A stretch of DNA of 64,000 bases from Epiperipatus broadwayi (GCA_028023455.1 JAQFVV010012420.1:1800001-1864000), one strand, 5' to 3'; positions 49,005-60,705 are shown, numbered from the stretch's first letter. A program made the numbers and translations. The notes: generated from the sequence alone by a model not told the origin.

Positions 49005-51212
49005 TGTAACGATCCGGAATGGGACTTAACGTAAACTGCACTACGGGGCGCCATCTAGGCATTTGAACCTAGAAAAATTTATAAAGTAGGCAGATACGTA
49101 AGTCAAAAAAAAAATTTTTTTTTTTTTTTTTAAATTTTGATTCCGGTCGTTAGCCCATGTCACTAGCTCAGTGGAATAGCAGAGATTTAATAAGATAATC
49201 TAAGAGTATATATAAAAAAAGGAATAAAATAAGCCACTGCCAGTAATTAACATACAAACATTTATTTATGCACATATATATAAGATTTAAAATTATTTTA
49301 GTATTAGTTTTACATTTTAACATTTAACATTATTTTTAACTTTGATTTTTGACTTTAATTTACCTTTAATTACTATTATATTATAAGTTTACATTTTAAT
49401 TAAGTTCGCACAGATAAATTTAGGAAAGCTTGTTTATAATGTTGAATATAGATCGGTTACATAGATTTCACGGTCAAAAACATTTCAAAGTAAACATAAA
49501 CGATCAAAATACAAAATTATTGATTACTGACAATTGCGGAGGGAAATTTCTACGTAACCCAATAGTATTCATCATAAGATACTTGCATTGTCACCAATAA
49601 CTTAAAAGACATTCGAATAAATACATTCTAGATACTCACCGTAAGGTATCATTATTTATCGAATGTCTATATATTTTGATCAAATATGAAAACGCAAAAC
49701 ATAGTTAACCGATAAACAATCCATGCAAGCGTCTATAAACAACTTAAGTTTAATGCATTTTTATTTAGAATCGAGTATGAATACTACATAGATTTGCATT
49801 GAAATTAAAATATTCTATCCCTATTTAACCTTAGGCTAAAATTCGCCGTCAAACTGTCATCAATCCATCTGATATATCGATGTATTCAATGTAATACGAA
49901 ATACGGCAGCACCAAAAGAATTAAGAAAGACATTGACTCTCAATCAGATAGGAATATTACATCTATCTAACGAGAAGAACAATAAAAAAAACTCCATAGA
50001 AAGGAACTGCGTTCTCCGTCTTATAATTCCTTCCATAGGCAAACGGGTGAGTGCGGCGTATATATAAACGATTCTGCCAGTAGCGAATCTCCGATTACAT
50101 CTACTAACTACATCAATATATCCAATCCATTGACCCAATCTAACAACGACATAAATAACCTAAGATTACCCTCCCCTAATATAACTTTACAAATCTATAC
50201 AGCCATTCACGCCCGACTTAAGTTTAACATTTTTATAATTAATTTAACGGAAAACAACAATCATAATAAAACTTAAAGAACAAAAAATAAATAAATGGAA
50301 ATGATTTTACAAAATAAATAAGAAAAAAAATACATCAAATAACATTATTAATAAATTAAGTTGGTCAGATAGGATTCTATTGCATTATTTACTAAAAAGT
50401 TTTAAAATTTAGAGTTCTTATTGTTTCAAGTGAATATATAAGTTCTTACGATTTTAAAACGTCCAACTTTATCCGTTGCTTGCCATGAACGTAAATTCCC
50501 ACGCCGTCCTAAAATTGGTATCCATTTAGCCGTTGTTTTATTTATTCATTCGGAGGTTTTTTAATTTAGTTGGTCCTCAATGTAGGAAACGATAGTTCAT
50601 TTCTCCCTTCTTTAACAGCTGAAAGAATTGACCGTGCGTCTGTCAATTCCTCCAACTCCGTACTACTACATATAGTCACATCGTAATAATCAATTTCCAG
50701 TCACTGATTAATAATTTCCAAATTTTCCTTTTATATTAATGTGAAGGATTGAATTTACATTACGTCACCGATGCGATGGTCCTTTCGCTGCGGTCCGATT
50801 CCATAGGGATTTCTTCTTATTTGCTAACAGTTTCTATTGTTTTCCTATCTGACTAGTGTTTTTACATTTAAATGCCGAAGGCTGGTTTACATTTAACTAA
50901 TTAACAATCATTTCCATTTCTGATTAATTAACCTGTTTTCCAAATCAAAAATATATTTAAAGATAAATTTAAAGATATAATTTCATCTCCAAATCTTTTT
51001 AAAATTTAGTTTTAAAATACTTTTTCTTTAATAAAGTTTTATTTTAATAATTTTTCATTATCTGTGCGATTTAATATATAAGAGTTTAAGATGATATTTA
51101 ATTTCAATTTTTAATTCTAAAAGAAAATTTTTAAATGCGAACTTTTTAATTTACTTTCATGTTTAATAAATAAAAAAAAACAACAATGTAACGAACGTCT
51201 GTGCTCGTTACA
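49005..51212 (+). repeat. Left LTR, about 2.2 kb
   Basis: Differs from the right LTR by only about ten substitutions and a few homopolymer or short indels. It contains a TATA-like TATATATAAACG near 50058 and AATAAA-type signals near 50286. The last 27 bp form a hairpin, TGTAACGA...TCGTTACA, whose left half repeats the LTR's own first bases. Confidence 0.88.
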
Positions 51213-51953
51213 TATCAGTAAAGTTACTTAAAAAAAAATGATCAAAAAAAAAATATTTTACTTAGGGTTAGTAATTACGGTACACGATTGACAAAGACAT
51301 TTACAAAACATCCGGTTAATAATTTTACAAAAAGACTATATACAAAAAGAAAAATGTTTACTATCGTTTTCCAAGGACCATTTACGTTCACCTCCTCCCG
51401 ACCAGAGTTCTAACTTTTTTTTTTAATCCATTTTATTTTTACACACGGCATGACAAGCAAATTTTATAAATTATTTATTTAAATAAGGTTGCATTGAGAT
51501 AAATATGTTTTAAGAAATAATGGGTTTAAACGTGTATATTTGCAGCACAATTATAAACACCACCAACTTATTTATGACTGATTGAAATGCATACATAGGG
51601 TTACACTGAAGTAATTCCCAAAGGTACTCATCGTAAGGCACCACATTTCGATCATAAACTTACGTGGCTGTGCACACCTATACACCTAAAAGCATAATAT
51701 ATATCAACAAAAAAAAACATATCAATCGCAACCTTTTGACTTTTTTTTTTTTTTTTTTAACAAAAATTAGTTTTAAAATTATTTATACTTTCTCGTGTTT
51801 AATATATATGCGCAATTTCTTTCTGGCAGTGCTTTTATAAGATTTAAAATATACGACTTTATGTAAACAGATAAAAATATTTCATTTTGACAAAATTTGC
51901 TCAGGGTATTTGTGGTTTTTATTAAAGATCGGCCCCAAATTGGGAAAGCCAGT

Positions 51954-54169
51954 TGTAACGATCCGGAGAATGGGACTTAACGTAAACTGCACTACGGGGC
52001 GCCATCTAGGCATTTGAACCTAGAAAAATTTATAAAGTAGGCAGATACGTAAGTCAAAAAAAAAAAAAAAATTTTTTTTTTTTTTTAAATTTTGATTCCG
52101 GTCGTTAGCCCATGTCACTAGCTCAGTGGAATAGCAGAGATTTAATAAGATAATCTAAGAGTATATATAAAAAAAGGAATAAAATAAGCCACTGCCAGTA
52201 ATTAACATACAAACATTTATTTATGCACATATATATAAGATTTAAAATTATTTTAGTATTAGTTTTACATTTTAACATTTAACATTATTTTTAACTTTGA
52301 TTTTTGACTTTAATTTACCTTTAATTACTATTATATTCTAATTTTACATTTTAATTAAGTTCGCACAGATAAATTTAGGAAAGCTTGTTTATAATGTTGA
52401 ATATAGATCGGTTACATAGATTTCACGGTCAAAAACATTTCAAAGTAAACATAAACGATCAAAATACAAAATTATTGATTACTGACAATTGCGGAGGGAA
52501 ATTTCTACGTAACCCAATAGTATTCATCATAAGATACTTGCATTGTCACCAATAACTTAAAAGACATCCGAATAAATACATTCTAGATACTCACCGTAAG
52601 GTATCATTATTTATCGAATGTCTATATATTTTGATCAAATATGAAAACGCAAAACATAGTTAACCGATAAACAATCCATGCAAGCGTCTATAAACAACTT
52701 AAGTTTAATGCATTTTTATTTAGAATCGAGTATGAATACTACATAGATTTGCATTGAAATTAAAATATTCTATCCCTATTTAACCTTAGGCTAAAATTCG
52801 CCATCAAACTGTCATCAATCCATCTGATATATCGATGTATTCAATGTAATACGAAATACGGCAGCACCAAAAGAATTAAGAAAGACATTGACTCTCAATC
52901 AGATAGGAATATTACATCTATCTAACGAGAAGAACAATAAAAAAAAACTCCATAGAAAGGAACTGCGTTCTCCGTCTTATAATTCCTTCCATAGGCAAAC
53001 GGGTGAGTGCGGCGTATATATAAACGATTCTGCCAGTAGCGAATCTCCGATTACATCTACTAACTACATCAATATATCCAATCCATTGACCCAATCTAAC
53101 AACGACATAAATAACCTAAGATTACCCTCCCCTAATATAACTTTACAAATCTATACAGCCATTCACGCCCGACTTAAGTTTAACATTTTTATAATTAATT
53201 TAACGGAAAACAACAATCATAATAAAACTTAAAGAACAAAAAATAAATAAATGGAAATGATTTTACAAAATAAATAAGAAAAAAATACATCAAATAACAT
53301 TATCCGAAGAATTTAGTTTGGTCAGATAGGATTCTATTGCATTATTTACTAAAAAGTTTTAAAATTTAGAGTTCTTATTGTTTCAAGTGAATATATAAGT
53401 TCTTACAATTTTAAAACGTCCAACTTTATCCGTTGCTTGCCATGAACGTAAATTCCCACGCCGTCCTAAAATTGGTATCCATTTAGCCGTTGTTTTATTT
53501 ATTCATTCGGAGGTTTTTTAATTTAGTTGGTCCTCAATGTAGGAAATGATAGTTCATTTCTCCCTTCTTTAACAGCTGAAAGAATTGACCGTGCGTCTGT
53601 CAATTCCTCCAACTCCGTACTACTACATATAGTCACATCGTAATAATCAATTTCCAGTCACTGATTAATAATTTCCAAATTTTCCTTTTATATTAATGTG
53701 AAGGATTGAATTTACATTACGTCACCGATGCGATGGTCCTTTCGCTGCGGTCCGATTCCATAGGGATTTCTTCTTATTTGCTAACAGTTTCTATTGTTTT
53801 CCTATCTGACTGGTGTTTTTACATTTAAATGCCGAAGGCTGGTTTACATTTAACTAATTAACAATCATTTCCATTTCTGATTAATTAACCTGTTTTCCAA
53901 ATCAAAAATATATTTAAAGATAAATTTAAAGATATAATTTCATCTCCAAATCTTTTTAAAATTTAGTTTTAAAATACTTTTTCTTTAATAAAGTTTTATT
54001 TTAATAATTTTTCATTATCTGTGCGATTTAATATATAAGAGTTTAAGATGATATTTAATTTCAATTTTTAATTCTAAAAGAAAATTTTTAAATGCGAACT
54101 TTTTAATTTACTTTCATGTTTAATAATAATAAAAAAAAAACAATGTAACGAACGTCTGTGCTCGTTACA
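51954..54169 (+). repeat. Right LTR, about 2.2 kb
   Basis: Direct copy of the left LTR with the same TG...CA ends and terminal hairpin. The clearest difference is a short block near 53300 (TCCGAAGAATTTAG versus TTAATAAATTAAG in the left copy), more than simple point change. Confidence 0.88.
52888..53232 (+). CDS. 114-codon open frame inside the right LTR (coding status unknown)
   Basis: The frame starts MTLNQIGILHLSN and is Asn/Ser-rich. It is open only in the right LTR: the left copy has one A fewer in the run near 49990 and is frameshifted. With so few differences between LTRs, selection cannot be judged. It may be a chance frame. Confidence 0.25.
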   Translation: MTLNQIGILHLSNEKNNKKKLHRKELRSPSYNSFHRQTGECGVYINDSASSESPITSTNYINISNPLTQSNNDINNLRLPSPNITLQIYTAIHARLKFNIFIINLTENNNHNKT

Positions 54170-54639
54170 TTTGAAATGTATCGAATCCAAAACAAAAAAA
54201 TAAAAGACGTCTGTAAAAAAGAAACAGTAGATTTAGAATGGAAATTCCCCCCCCCCAAATAAAGGCGTATGTCAAAAATTATGTACTTTTGAGAGATCCA
54301 AAAAAAAGGTCAAAGTCTCCTTTATAGTTTTAAATTTATCAAATGAAAACCAAAAAAATAATTATGTCCAAAACAAACAACAACAATATATTAAATATTA
54401 AAAAAAAAAATTACAGCCGTATGTCAAAATACGATCTATTAGATAAAAAAAATCTAGCAGCCTGGTAATGTTATAACACTCTGTTTTTAACTAGAAACAG
54501 TGCCACCAAAGGCTGCAGAGTTAATAGTTTACTAGAACCCATTATATATATATATATATATATATAATAAATTGAATATATTTAATTTTAAAGAATAATA
54601 TATATATTACTTGTATTTATTAAACAAATGTGAATAAAT

Positions 54640-55225
54640 TTAGGCATAATACATCAACAGATGTCAATTATATACATATTTTATTTTCATTAAAATCAAT
54701 CAACACTTAGACAATCCCAATATCAATAACAATATCAACCTGTTGATTGTAATTGATATTGAGATGGTTCTAAGGGTTGACTGATTTTAATTATTACTTA
54801 TAAACCCATTTAGCCTTGAGTAATTATTTAAGTAATACTTCCTATGCAATTTGAAAATTATGATTGCAGTTTGTAATGTTATAATTGACTATTTATTAGA
54901 CTACATTCAGAAGGTTATATTTACCTGTTTAAGAAAGTTTATTTAAACTTTTTTGTATCAATAATTTCCATCTCTGTAGGCAAATTGCAATCTTTAATGT
55001 CTATATAAATTTATTGGACCATAAATAAATGTGGGATCCTACCTTTATTGTTAAAAGGATATTACTTTGACAAGAGGTTGAGATTGTTAATTGTTATTGA
55101 TATTAGGATTGTCTAAGCATTGACTGATTTTAATGATTATTTATAAATTCATTTAGCCTTGAGCATTATTATACTTATTATTTAAGAAATACTTGGGGAC
55201 AATATGAAAATTATAATTGCACTTA
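54640..55225. repeat. Repeat family B, first locus
   Basis: TTGACTGATTTTAAT.ATTA and TTCATTTAGCCTTGAG blocks occur twice in direct orientation (54776-54880 and 55128-55225). Part of 54695-54745 is inverted relative to them. The middle (GACTATTTATTAGACTAC ... CAATCTTTAATGTCTATATAA) is a diverged match to 61.5-61.8 kb. Confidence 0.7.
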
Positions 55226-55640
55226 TAGCTATGTACCGGACAAAAGATTTTGTTTTCGTATATCATGACCATGAGGGCGCCACTGGTCCGAAAATCGGAA
55301 CTAGACATTTATTTTAACGGTGGGCAGGATATACGAACATGAATGTGCCGGACTAAATCCAGGGAGAGCAAAAGCTCATGAATGTTGTTTAGACAATTGA
55401 GGAAACACTGAGACAAACGTCAGCCAAAATAATTACAAGAACTTTTTTAATTTATTAAACAATAACAAAATAAACATGAGAACTTGATCTAAATTTTCTT
55501 AGCAGACCTTAACATTGAGTGTATGCATGCATTAATACGTTAAATGCCCAGGCAGACAAGTTAATTTCTCATCTATAACATAATAAGGGCTTATATCTTC
55601 CTGCTAGCAGTTCACCCAACCAATTCCATTTTCCCTATAG
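55226..55640. other. G+C-elevated patch before the 55641 exon
   Basis: At 55230-55430 G+C is raised. Frames of 20-36 codons exist on plus (for example YEHECAGLNPGRAKAHE before a stop) but splice borders are not convincing. It could be an exon or an old LTR piece. The last bases (CCATTTTCCCTATAG) are a strong 3' splice site for the next exon. Confidence 0.35.
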
Positions 55641-55760
55641 AGATTTAGTAAGATGGATGCTTGTGGAGATCAACAGGATAGCGCAGACGAGCTTTTCTTA
55701 GTCCGGAAAAGAAACGTCAGAACCAAGAATGTCCTAATTCTGAAAAACGCTCATGGACAA
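55641..55760 (+). CDS. Exon 3 of unnamed plus-strand gene
   Basis: Exactly 40 codons between acceptor TTTTCCCTATAG and donor CAA|GTACGT, phase 0 at both ends. It reads RFSKMDACGDQQDSADELF and continues with a basic stretch VRKRNVRTKNVLILKNAHGQ. G+C is higher than in the flanks, as expected for coding DNA here. It fits directly after the 35629 exon and before the 56205 exon. The ATG at 55653 is internal to an open frame, though it could serve as an alternative start. Family not recognised. Confidence 0.75.
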
Positions 55761-56204
55761 GTACGTTTAAATGAGCCAAGGTTAGTCTCACCCAAGAAAA
55801 GTAACATTATGAACTATGTAATCTGAGTTATAGAAACAAATCTCTACCAAGAAAACAAAATCCTATATCCTCTAAACTGCCAACCAAAGGATCAGCAGTC
55901 TGCAGAAATACAAGCCAAGTTTGATTAAGTTTAATGACAAAGCAAATAAACAAAAAACAAAACAAAACAGGAGAGTAAAAGAAAACTACTAAGGTCGGTC
56001 TGAGTATTTATCAAGAGTTAATCATAGAACTGAGAAAATATTAAGCATATAAAATATCACTCGCCATACACTCTCAAATAAGTAATATTTTAAAATGGAA
56101 AAATCTTGCTACTAAGATTGTAATGTAAAAATATAAAAAAAAAAACCAATAAATTAATTTGTAAATTGATAAATTACACATCATAAATATAATTTCTTTT
56201 TAAG

Positions 56205-56265
56205 ATTAAGCTGAGATTTGCTAGAGACTTAATTAGAGATTTAGACCTGATTTTGATATGGAAAG
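56205..56265 (+). CDS. Exon 4 of unnamed plus-strand gene
   Basis: A 61-bp segment between TTTCTTTTTAAG and the consensus donor AAAG|GTAAGT. It is open in phase 0 for 20 codons (IKLRFARDLIRDLDLILIWK) plus one base, an amphipathic helix-like sequence. Including it shifts the final exon to a frame that ends at TGA (56397-56399). Confidence 0.65.
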
Positions 56266-56353
56266 GTAAGTTACCTCAAGGTAATATTAATTTCTGCTGT
56301 TCACACAAAGTTCAGTTTATAGAGTCCTATACAATGGCTGTCATTTACTACAG

Positions 56354-56404
56354 GTTCAGAAGAATGGAGGCACTATCGGGATCCGCTCTGGACTTGACAT
56401 TTAG
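56354..56404 (+). CDS. Terminal exon of unnamed plus-strand gene
   Basis: Follows the acceptor TTTACTACAG. Joined in phase 1 to the 56205 exon it codes GSEEWRHYRDPLWT and stops at TGA (56397-56399). If the 56205 exon is skipped, the same DNA in phase 0 reads VQKNGGTIGIRSGLDI and stops at TAG (56402-56404). Both joins are frame-legal, so two C-termini are possible. I favour the first because the 56205 exon has strong splice sites. The island stays G+C-rich to about 56450, probably 3' UTR. Confidence 0.6.
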   Translation, partial: VQKNGGTIGIRSGLDI

Positions 56405-57140
56405 GTCATGATTGAAGTCACAATTTGGAGCTCCGGAGGTTCATCTTTGGAAAGACAAAGAGAAATATTAAAATTAACAATTAATTTATTGTATTATAAA
56501 AATCAATAACAAGAATAAATAACAATAATAATAATAATCATATAACACATTTAATAAATAAACTATATTCCCTAAACTAATTTAAACTCAGGATATAATC
56601 AAGTGTTTTGTCATAACATGTTGTGAGGACATTTACATTAAATAGGAATAGGTTGTATTACTATTTTTCAAAATAATCCTCAATTTAATACTGGGGGATA
56701 ATGATTATTATAATCAATAAAAGATCAATGCCTTATGAATATTCTTAATTGATTTCTTTTCCCAATCAATCAATTATGCATCAACCCACAAACATTGGGG
56801 AAATGTTCACTGTTGCTTAGTGGCCTAGATAATAATTTACCATATAGGGCTTATTTATTTTTGTCTCAAGATCCTTTACTGAATTCAATTACAGACTTGC
56901 ACATCATGAGGGTACTACTTCATCAATACAAAGTACAATTAAATCATTAGACTGCTTTGTTATACATTAGATAATAGTGGAAAACTAATACTAACAAGTA
57001 TGAGTGATATATAAAATATTTTTTAATCATCTACATAAGATAATTAACTCCACATAACCTTAGGATCAAAGTATTAAGAACTCATAAGTATTATTAAAAT
57101 TTGGCTCTAGCCATTTAATATAAATTTGTTAAATACTTAT
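56405..57140 (+). other. Probable 3' UTR and downstream sequence
   Basis: AATAAA at about 56514 and again near 56550 are candidate poly(A) signals for the gene ending at about 56400. The rest is A/T-rich without recognised features. Confidence 0.4.
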
Positions 57141-57306
57141 TAACTAAGGCTGTAAACCTCAAGAATATGTGTGTGAAAATGCGAAGGTAGGGACCTCTAC
57201 AGGTCTTAACCACAAACTTATGCTTTCATAAGTTTGTTGTTAAGACTGTAGAGGTCCCTACCTTCGCATTTTCATGTACATATTCTTGCGGTTTACAGCC
57301 TTAGTA
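57141..57306. repeat. 166-bp hairpin, about 80-bp arms
   Basis: 57141-57222 and 57227-57306 are about 93% complementary around a 4-bp loop. The core GCGAAGGTAGGGACCTCTAC is far more G+C-rich than its surroundings. It could be a short MITE or a structured non-coding RNA source. The stem is longer and more perfect than usual for an animal pre-miRNA. Confidence 0.88.
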
Positions 57307-59389
57307 AATATTACTTATGTAATCAATGTGCGTTTAAATAAATTTATAATTAAATACTTATTGTACAATCCTATCCTTAAATAAATTACATTTATTATCT
57401 TTCAATCTTAATACTAATCATAATATTAAATAAAATATTGTCTTTTACCTAAATAAAGTAATAACTGAAAAAAGTTTTATTACATTAACAAACGCTATAA
57501 TATGAATTAACTAAGAAAGTAGAAAGCATATTAAAATAATCCATTTGGTTTATTGAACAATTCATTTTACTTTTATAACATCCATTCTGGAAATAGTGCT
57601 AATATATTAAATTCTATTTAGGATGCTTATTAATCCAAGATAATCCTTTCTTAAGATTACTTATAACTTGGTAATTTATTATGTCTAATATTTGTCTAGA
57701 GGATCACTAATTCTGGAGTAGCATTTAAATATTTCTTTATAATTCATTATTCTTCAAATATTATTGACATTTTTAGCAAGGATAATCCTTAATCCATTTA
57801 CTTAGATATCGAATACACATTCATAGTTTGTTGTAAGCAACAAATTTATTTCCTTTAAACAGATATTTATTTTATCCAAAATTTTAGCATTCATCACTTC
57901 ATAGTTACTCCATTTATTTTTTGGTTTTTAATCTATTAGGCCAATAATTTTGTTTGTATCACTAATAAAGCAAAGTTTATTATCCATATCCAGAAAATGA
58001 TCTCCATCATTTTTAAATCTAAATTTGTTTCTTTAGTAATAAACTTATAACTGGCATATTTGACTTTAAAAACTATTGTTATTTTAAAATAGGTTTCCTT
58101 TTATAACTGAAGATGGGATCAGATTCAATTTCTTGAGACTTACAGATATCCTTTCTTGTGGTGAAGAAAATAATTATTTTACAATAGTTTCTGGAAAATA
58201 CTTCAGCAGATTTGTTTAAAATTAAGAAATACAATTTTTCAAAATTATACCAGCTATTTATTATTATCTTTCAATTGTAGCAAATCCAGTGGATTTGTTA
58301 AATATTTAGCAGAAATTCCACAAGTCAATTTGTCTATTTTCTGCTAACAATTGACTACAATAAATGAGATTTTTTGTTATAAATAATTTATGAATTAAAT
58401 TGATGCTGATTTCTGTTTATTTTGTTGTGGTCCATATATCTTCCAGGATAATGAGAAGAAGTCAGATGCATAGCCAAGGCATCTACCTAGCTATACTCTT
58501 AACTTGCCATCAGATAGATGAAAACAAAATGGCTATTTAAAATTTTGGACTGTTTTACAGACTGTCTGTTTTTCTCAAACTTAACTTTTTATACCAATGA
58601 TTACATAAAGTTTGGATAGTATAATATTCTCCATCATGCATTGGGGTTTCTGGGTTTTTCTGGGATATTTGTCATAGTTTCTGGCACCCAAAACTTAGAG
58701 TTAAAATTTTTAAACCAAAGGTGGTAAACTTTTATTTGCAGGTTTTAAGACAAATAATATTACAAATATTTTATTCAAATAAATCACAAAACTTTAAAGT
58801 TCTTAAATATTTATTCTAAATAACTTTAAATTGACCCTTAATAAATAATTTATTACTTATATGTTTTTAGCAAACTAAATTAATCTTTGAAATCTAAATT
58901 TTTATTATATTTAAATGCAGAATATTGAAGCTTCCAATTACACACCCTTGCACTCATTATATAAAATGTAATGATTGTTTATTTTAGATACAATTAAAAT
59001 ATATAATATATTTATAATCCTATTCTCTATTTCTATTTTTTGACTGATTAATTTGTGTGTGTGTGTGTGTGTCGCAATTCTTTTGATTTATATAATTGAC
59101 AATTTTATTCCTTAATAAAAATAGCAACAAACACATTTATATGAGGCTCGCATTTATATGAGGCTATTTTAAACATGATAATAATCAAATTCTATGGCAA
59201 CTATAACCAGTGATAAAGATGAATACATTTTCTCAATCATAATAATTAAATTAATCAAAGCCAATAAATTTTTTATAGATTTAAAATTTAAAATAGCCAA
59301 TTTACAGTAAAACTGTTATGTCACAATTCATATATAAGGATTCTATTTCATTTTATCCTTTTGTGAAACAAAATATTTATAAATACGCA
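57307..59389. other. A+T-rich sequence; short exon-like frames; (TG)n
   Basis: A plus frame at about 58091-58228 (ITEDGIRFNFLRLTD ... SGKYFSRFV, then stop) and a minus frame near 57940-58040 (FKNDGDHFLDMDNK) have slightly raised G+C but no convincing splice pairs. A (TG)n tract lies at 59053-59072. Otherwise nothing. Confidence 0.35.
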
Positions 59390-60010
59390 CACACACACAC
59401 ATATATATATATAACCTAGATGTAATTAGAGGAGATTTGAACCCAGACTTTCAAGCTTTCTTGGGTCATCCACTCCATCCTATACAACCAATACACTTGA
59501 CCACATACATGCAAATAAGATAAATGATCTCCAATATACATATTTCATACTGAACAACTCATCACTTAGTTCATATCATCATCTCCCACACACATAAATA
59601 ATCAGTGCTTGGATTATATTAAGATAGAAAATCTTCAAACTTTAATAGACAGGTTTTATTTCTTTCCATTCTAAATTGGCAAACAAGCGTGTTGAAAATG
59701 CCATTACCAGATTTTTAATGATATGGACAGTTGGAGAGTGGAGAGGATTGAAGCCTGTCCATTAAAGTTTGAAGATTTGCTATCTCAATATAAACCAAGC
59801 ACTGATTATATATGTGTGTGGAGATGATGATCTGGACCAAATAATGAGTGCTGGTTCATTGTGATAAATGTATATTGGAGATCATTTATCTTTTCACATA
59901 TATGTCACCATGTGTATTGATTTATAAGGAGCGGATGATCTAAGGAAGCTTGAAAGTCTTGGCTCAAATCTCTTATATATATACAAACATGCATGTAAGA
60001 TATATATATA
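59390..60010. mobile_element. SINE-A inverted pair
   Basis: A plus copy (about 59430-59690, box B complement GATTTGAACCCAGAC) meets a minus copy (about 59700-60000, box B GGCTCAAATCTC), making a palindrome about 570 bp long. CA and TA microsatellites sit at 59388-59412. Confidence 0.75.
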
Positions 60011-60572
60011 CTTTCATAATCATATTAATATCAGAGCTAAGATTTAAAATAACTTAATTTTCTCATAATTTTTAAAAAATTGTTTTAAAATTAAATAGTT
60101 AAAATATATAAAAAAAAGTTCTCTCAAAAATATAAAACTATCCACAAGGTAAATAACATACCGTTAAGAAAAGAGACAATCTTCAAAATGTTTAACTCTG
60201 TAGATGAATTTCTGGGTTTTGAAAATGAAGATTAAAAGATACCCAGCTACAGTGTTCCCTAGTTGCATTTTTTGTAGACACCAAATAATTATAAATAGGA
60301 TAATACAGTAAATAAATATGAAAATTCATGAAAAAATGTAGAAAATTATTATTTTTTGATGTATATAAAAAAGAGGAATGTCTTATACATAACTGTGTCT
60401 TATATACTGGTAAATACAGTAATAAAAAATTTTGAAGATTAAATAAAATTTTGAGGATGTTGCCTATATCAGAAATTTGTTATTATTTTTACTACCACTG
60501 TTATTTAATTATGCTGTAATTAATTGTTCTACAATTTTATATTAATATATTTTATAATTTTTAAACAATCAA
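60011..60572. other. A+T-rich sequence, no feature seen
   Basis: No supported feature. Confidence 0.45.
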
Positions 60573-60705
60573 GTTATTGTGAAAAGCTACAATAAACATA
60601 AGCTAATTAAATACACTGAGCCTTTTGGCAAAACACTGCCAGTATGCTGAAAGTTGGCTTAGTGCATTTAATTAGATTGTGTTTATTGTACCTTTTCATA
60701 ATAAC
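60573..60705. repeat. Hairpin, 50-bp arms
   Basis: 60573-60622 pairs with 60656-60705 (CAATAAACATAAGCTAATTAA against TTAATTAGATTGTGTTTATTG) with few mismatches around a 33-bp loop. MITE-like. Confidence 0.8.

Larger units (their letters stand above)
49005..54169 (+). mobile_element. LTR retroelement without genes (LARD/TRIM-like)
   Basis: Two direct repeats (49005-51212 and 51954-54169) begin TGTAACGATCCGG, end CTCGTTACA and enclose only 741 bp. A 4-bp target duplication TTTG flanks the whole (49001-49004 and 54170-54173). The interior has no gag or pol frame, no clear tRNA primer site next to the left LTR, and at best a short purine stretch (TTGGGAAAG) before the right one. The element is non-autonomous and must use another element's proteins. 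The near-identical LTRs make it one of the youngest insertions here. Orientation is inferred from the TATA and poly(A)-like order and is uncertain. Confidence 0.85.
47388..54539. mobile_element. DNA transposon with 8-bp target duplication, carrying a nested LTR element
   Basis: The ends are inverted repeats of about 75 bp starting GGTTCTAGTAAACTATTAAC and sharing CAGCCTTTGGTGGC. They are flanked by an exact 8-bp direct repeat CATTATAT (47380-47387 and 54540-54547). Without the 5.2-kb LTR element the transposon is about 1.98 kb. An 8-bp duplication is typical of hAT, P and Merlin superfamilies. The GG start and the lack of a CAG-type tip argue against a classic hAT. Part of 47.6-48.2 kb has broken frames (for example 47684-47911 and 48001-48186) that may be transposase remains, but no DDE motif is recognisable. 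Confidence 0.82.

Noticed and set aside
47388-54539. Large self-synthesising transposon (Maverick/Polinton type)
   Set aside because: There are no polymerase, integrase or capsid frames. The size comes from a nested LTR element, and the target duplication is 8 bp rather than 6.
57141-57306. Calling the hairpin a microRNA gene
   Set aside because: The stem is longer and more perfect than animal pre-miRNAs, and there is no small-RNA evidence. It is kept as a repeat.
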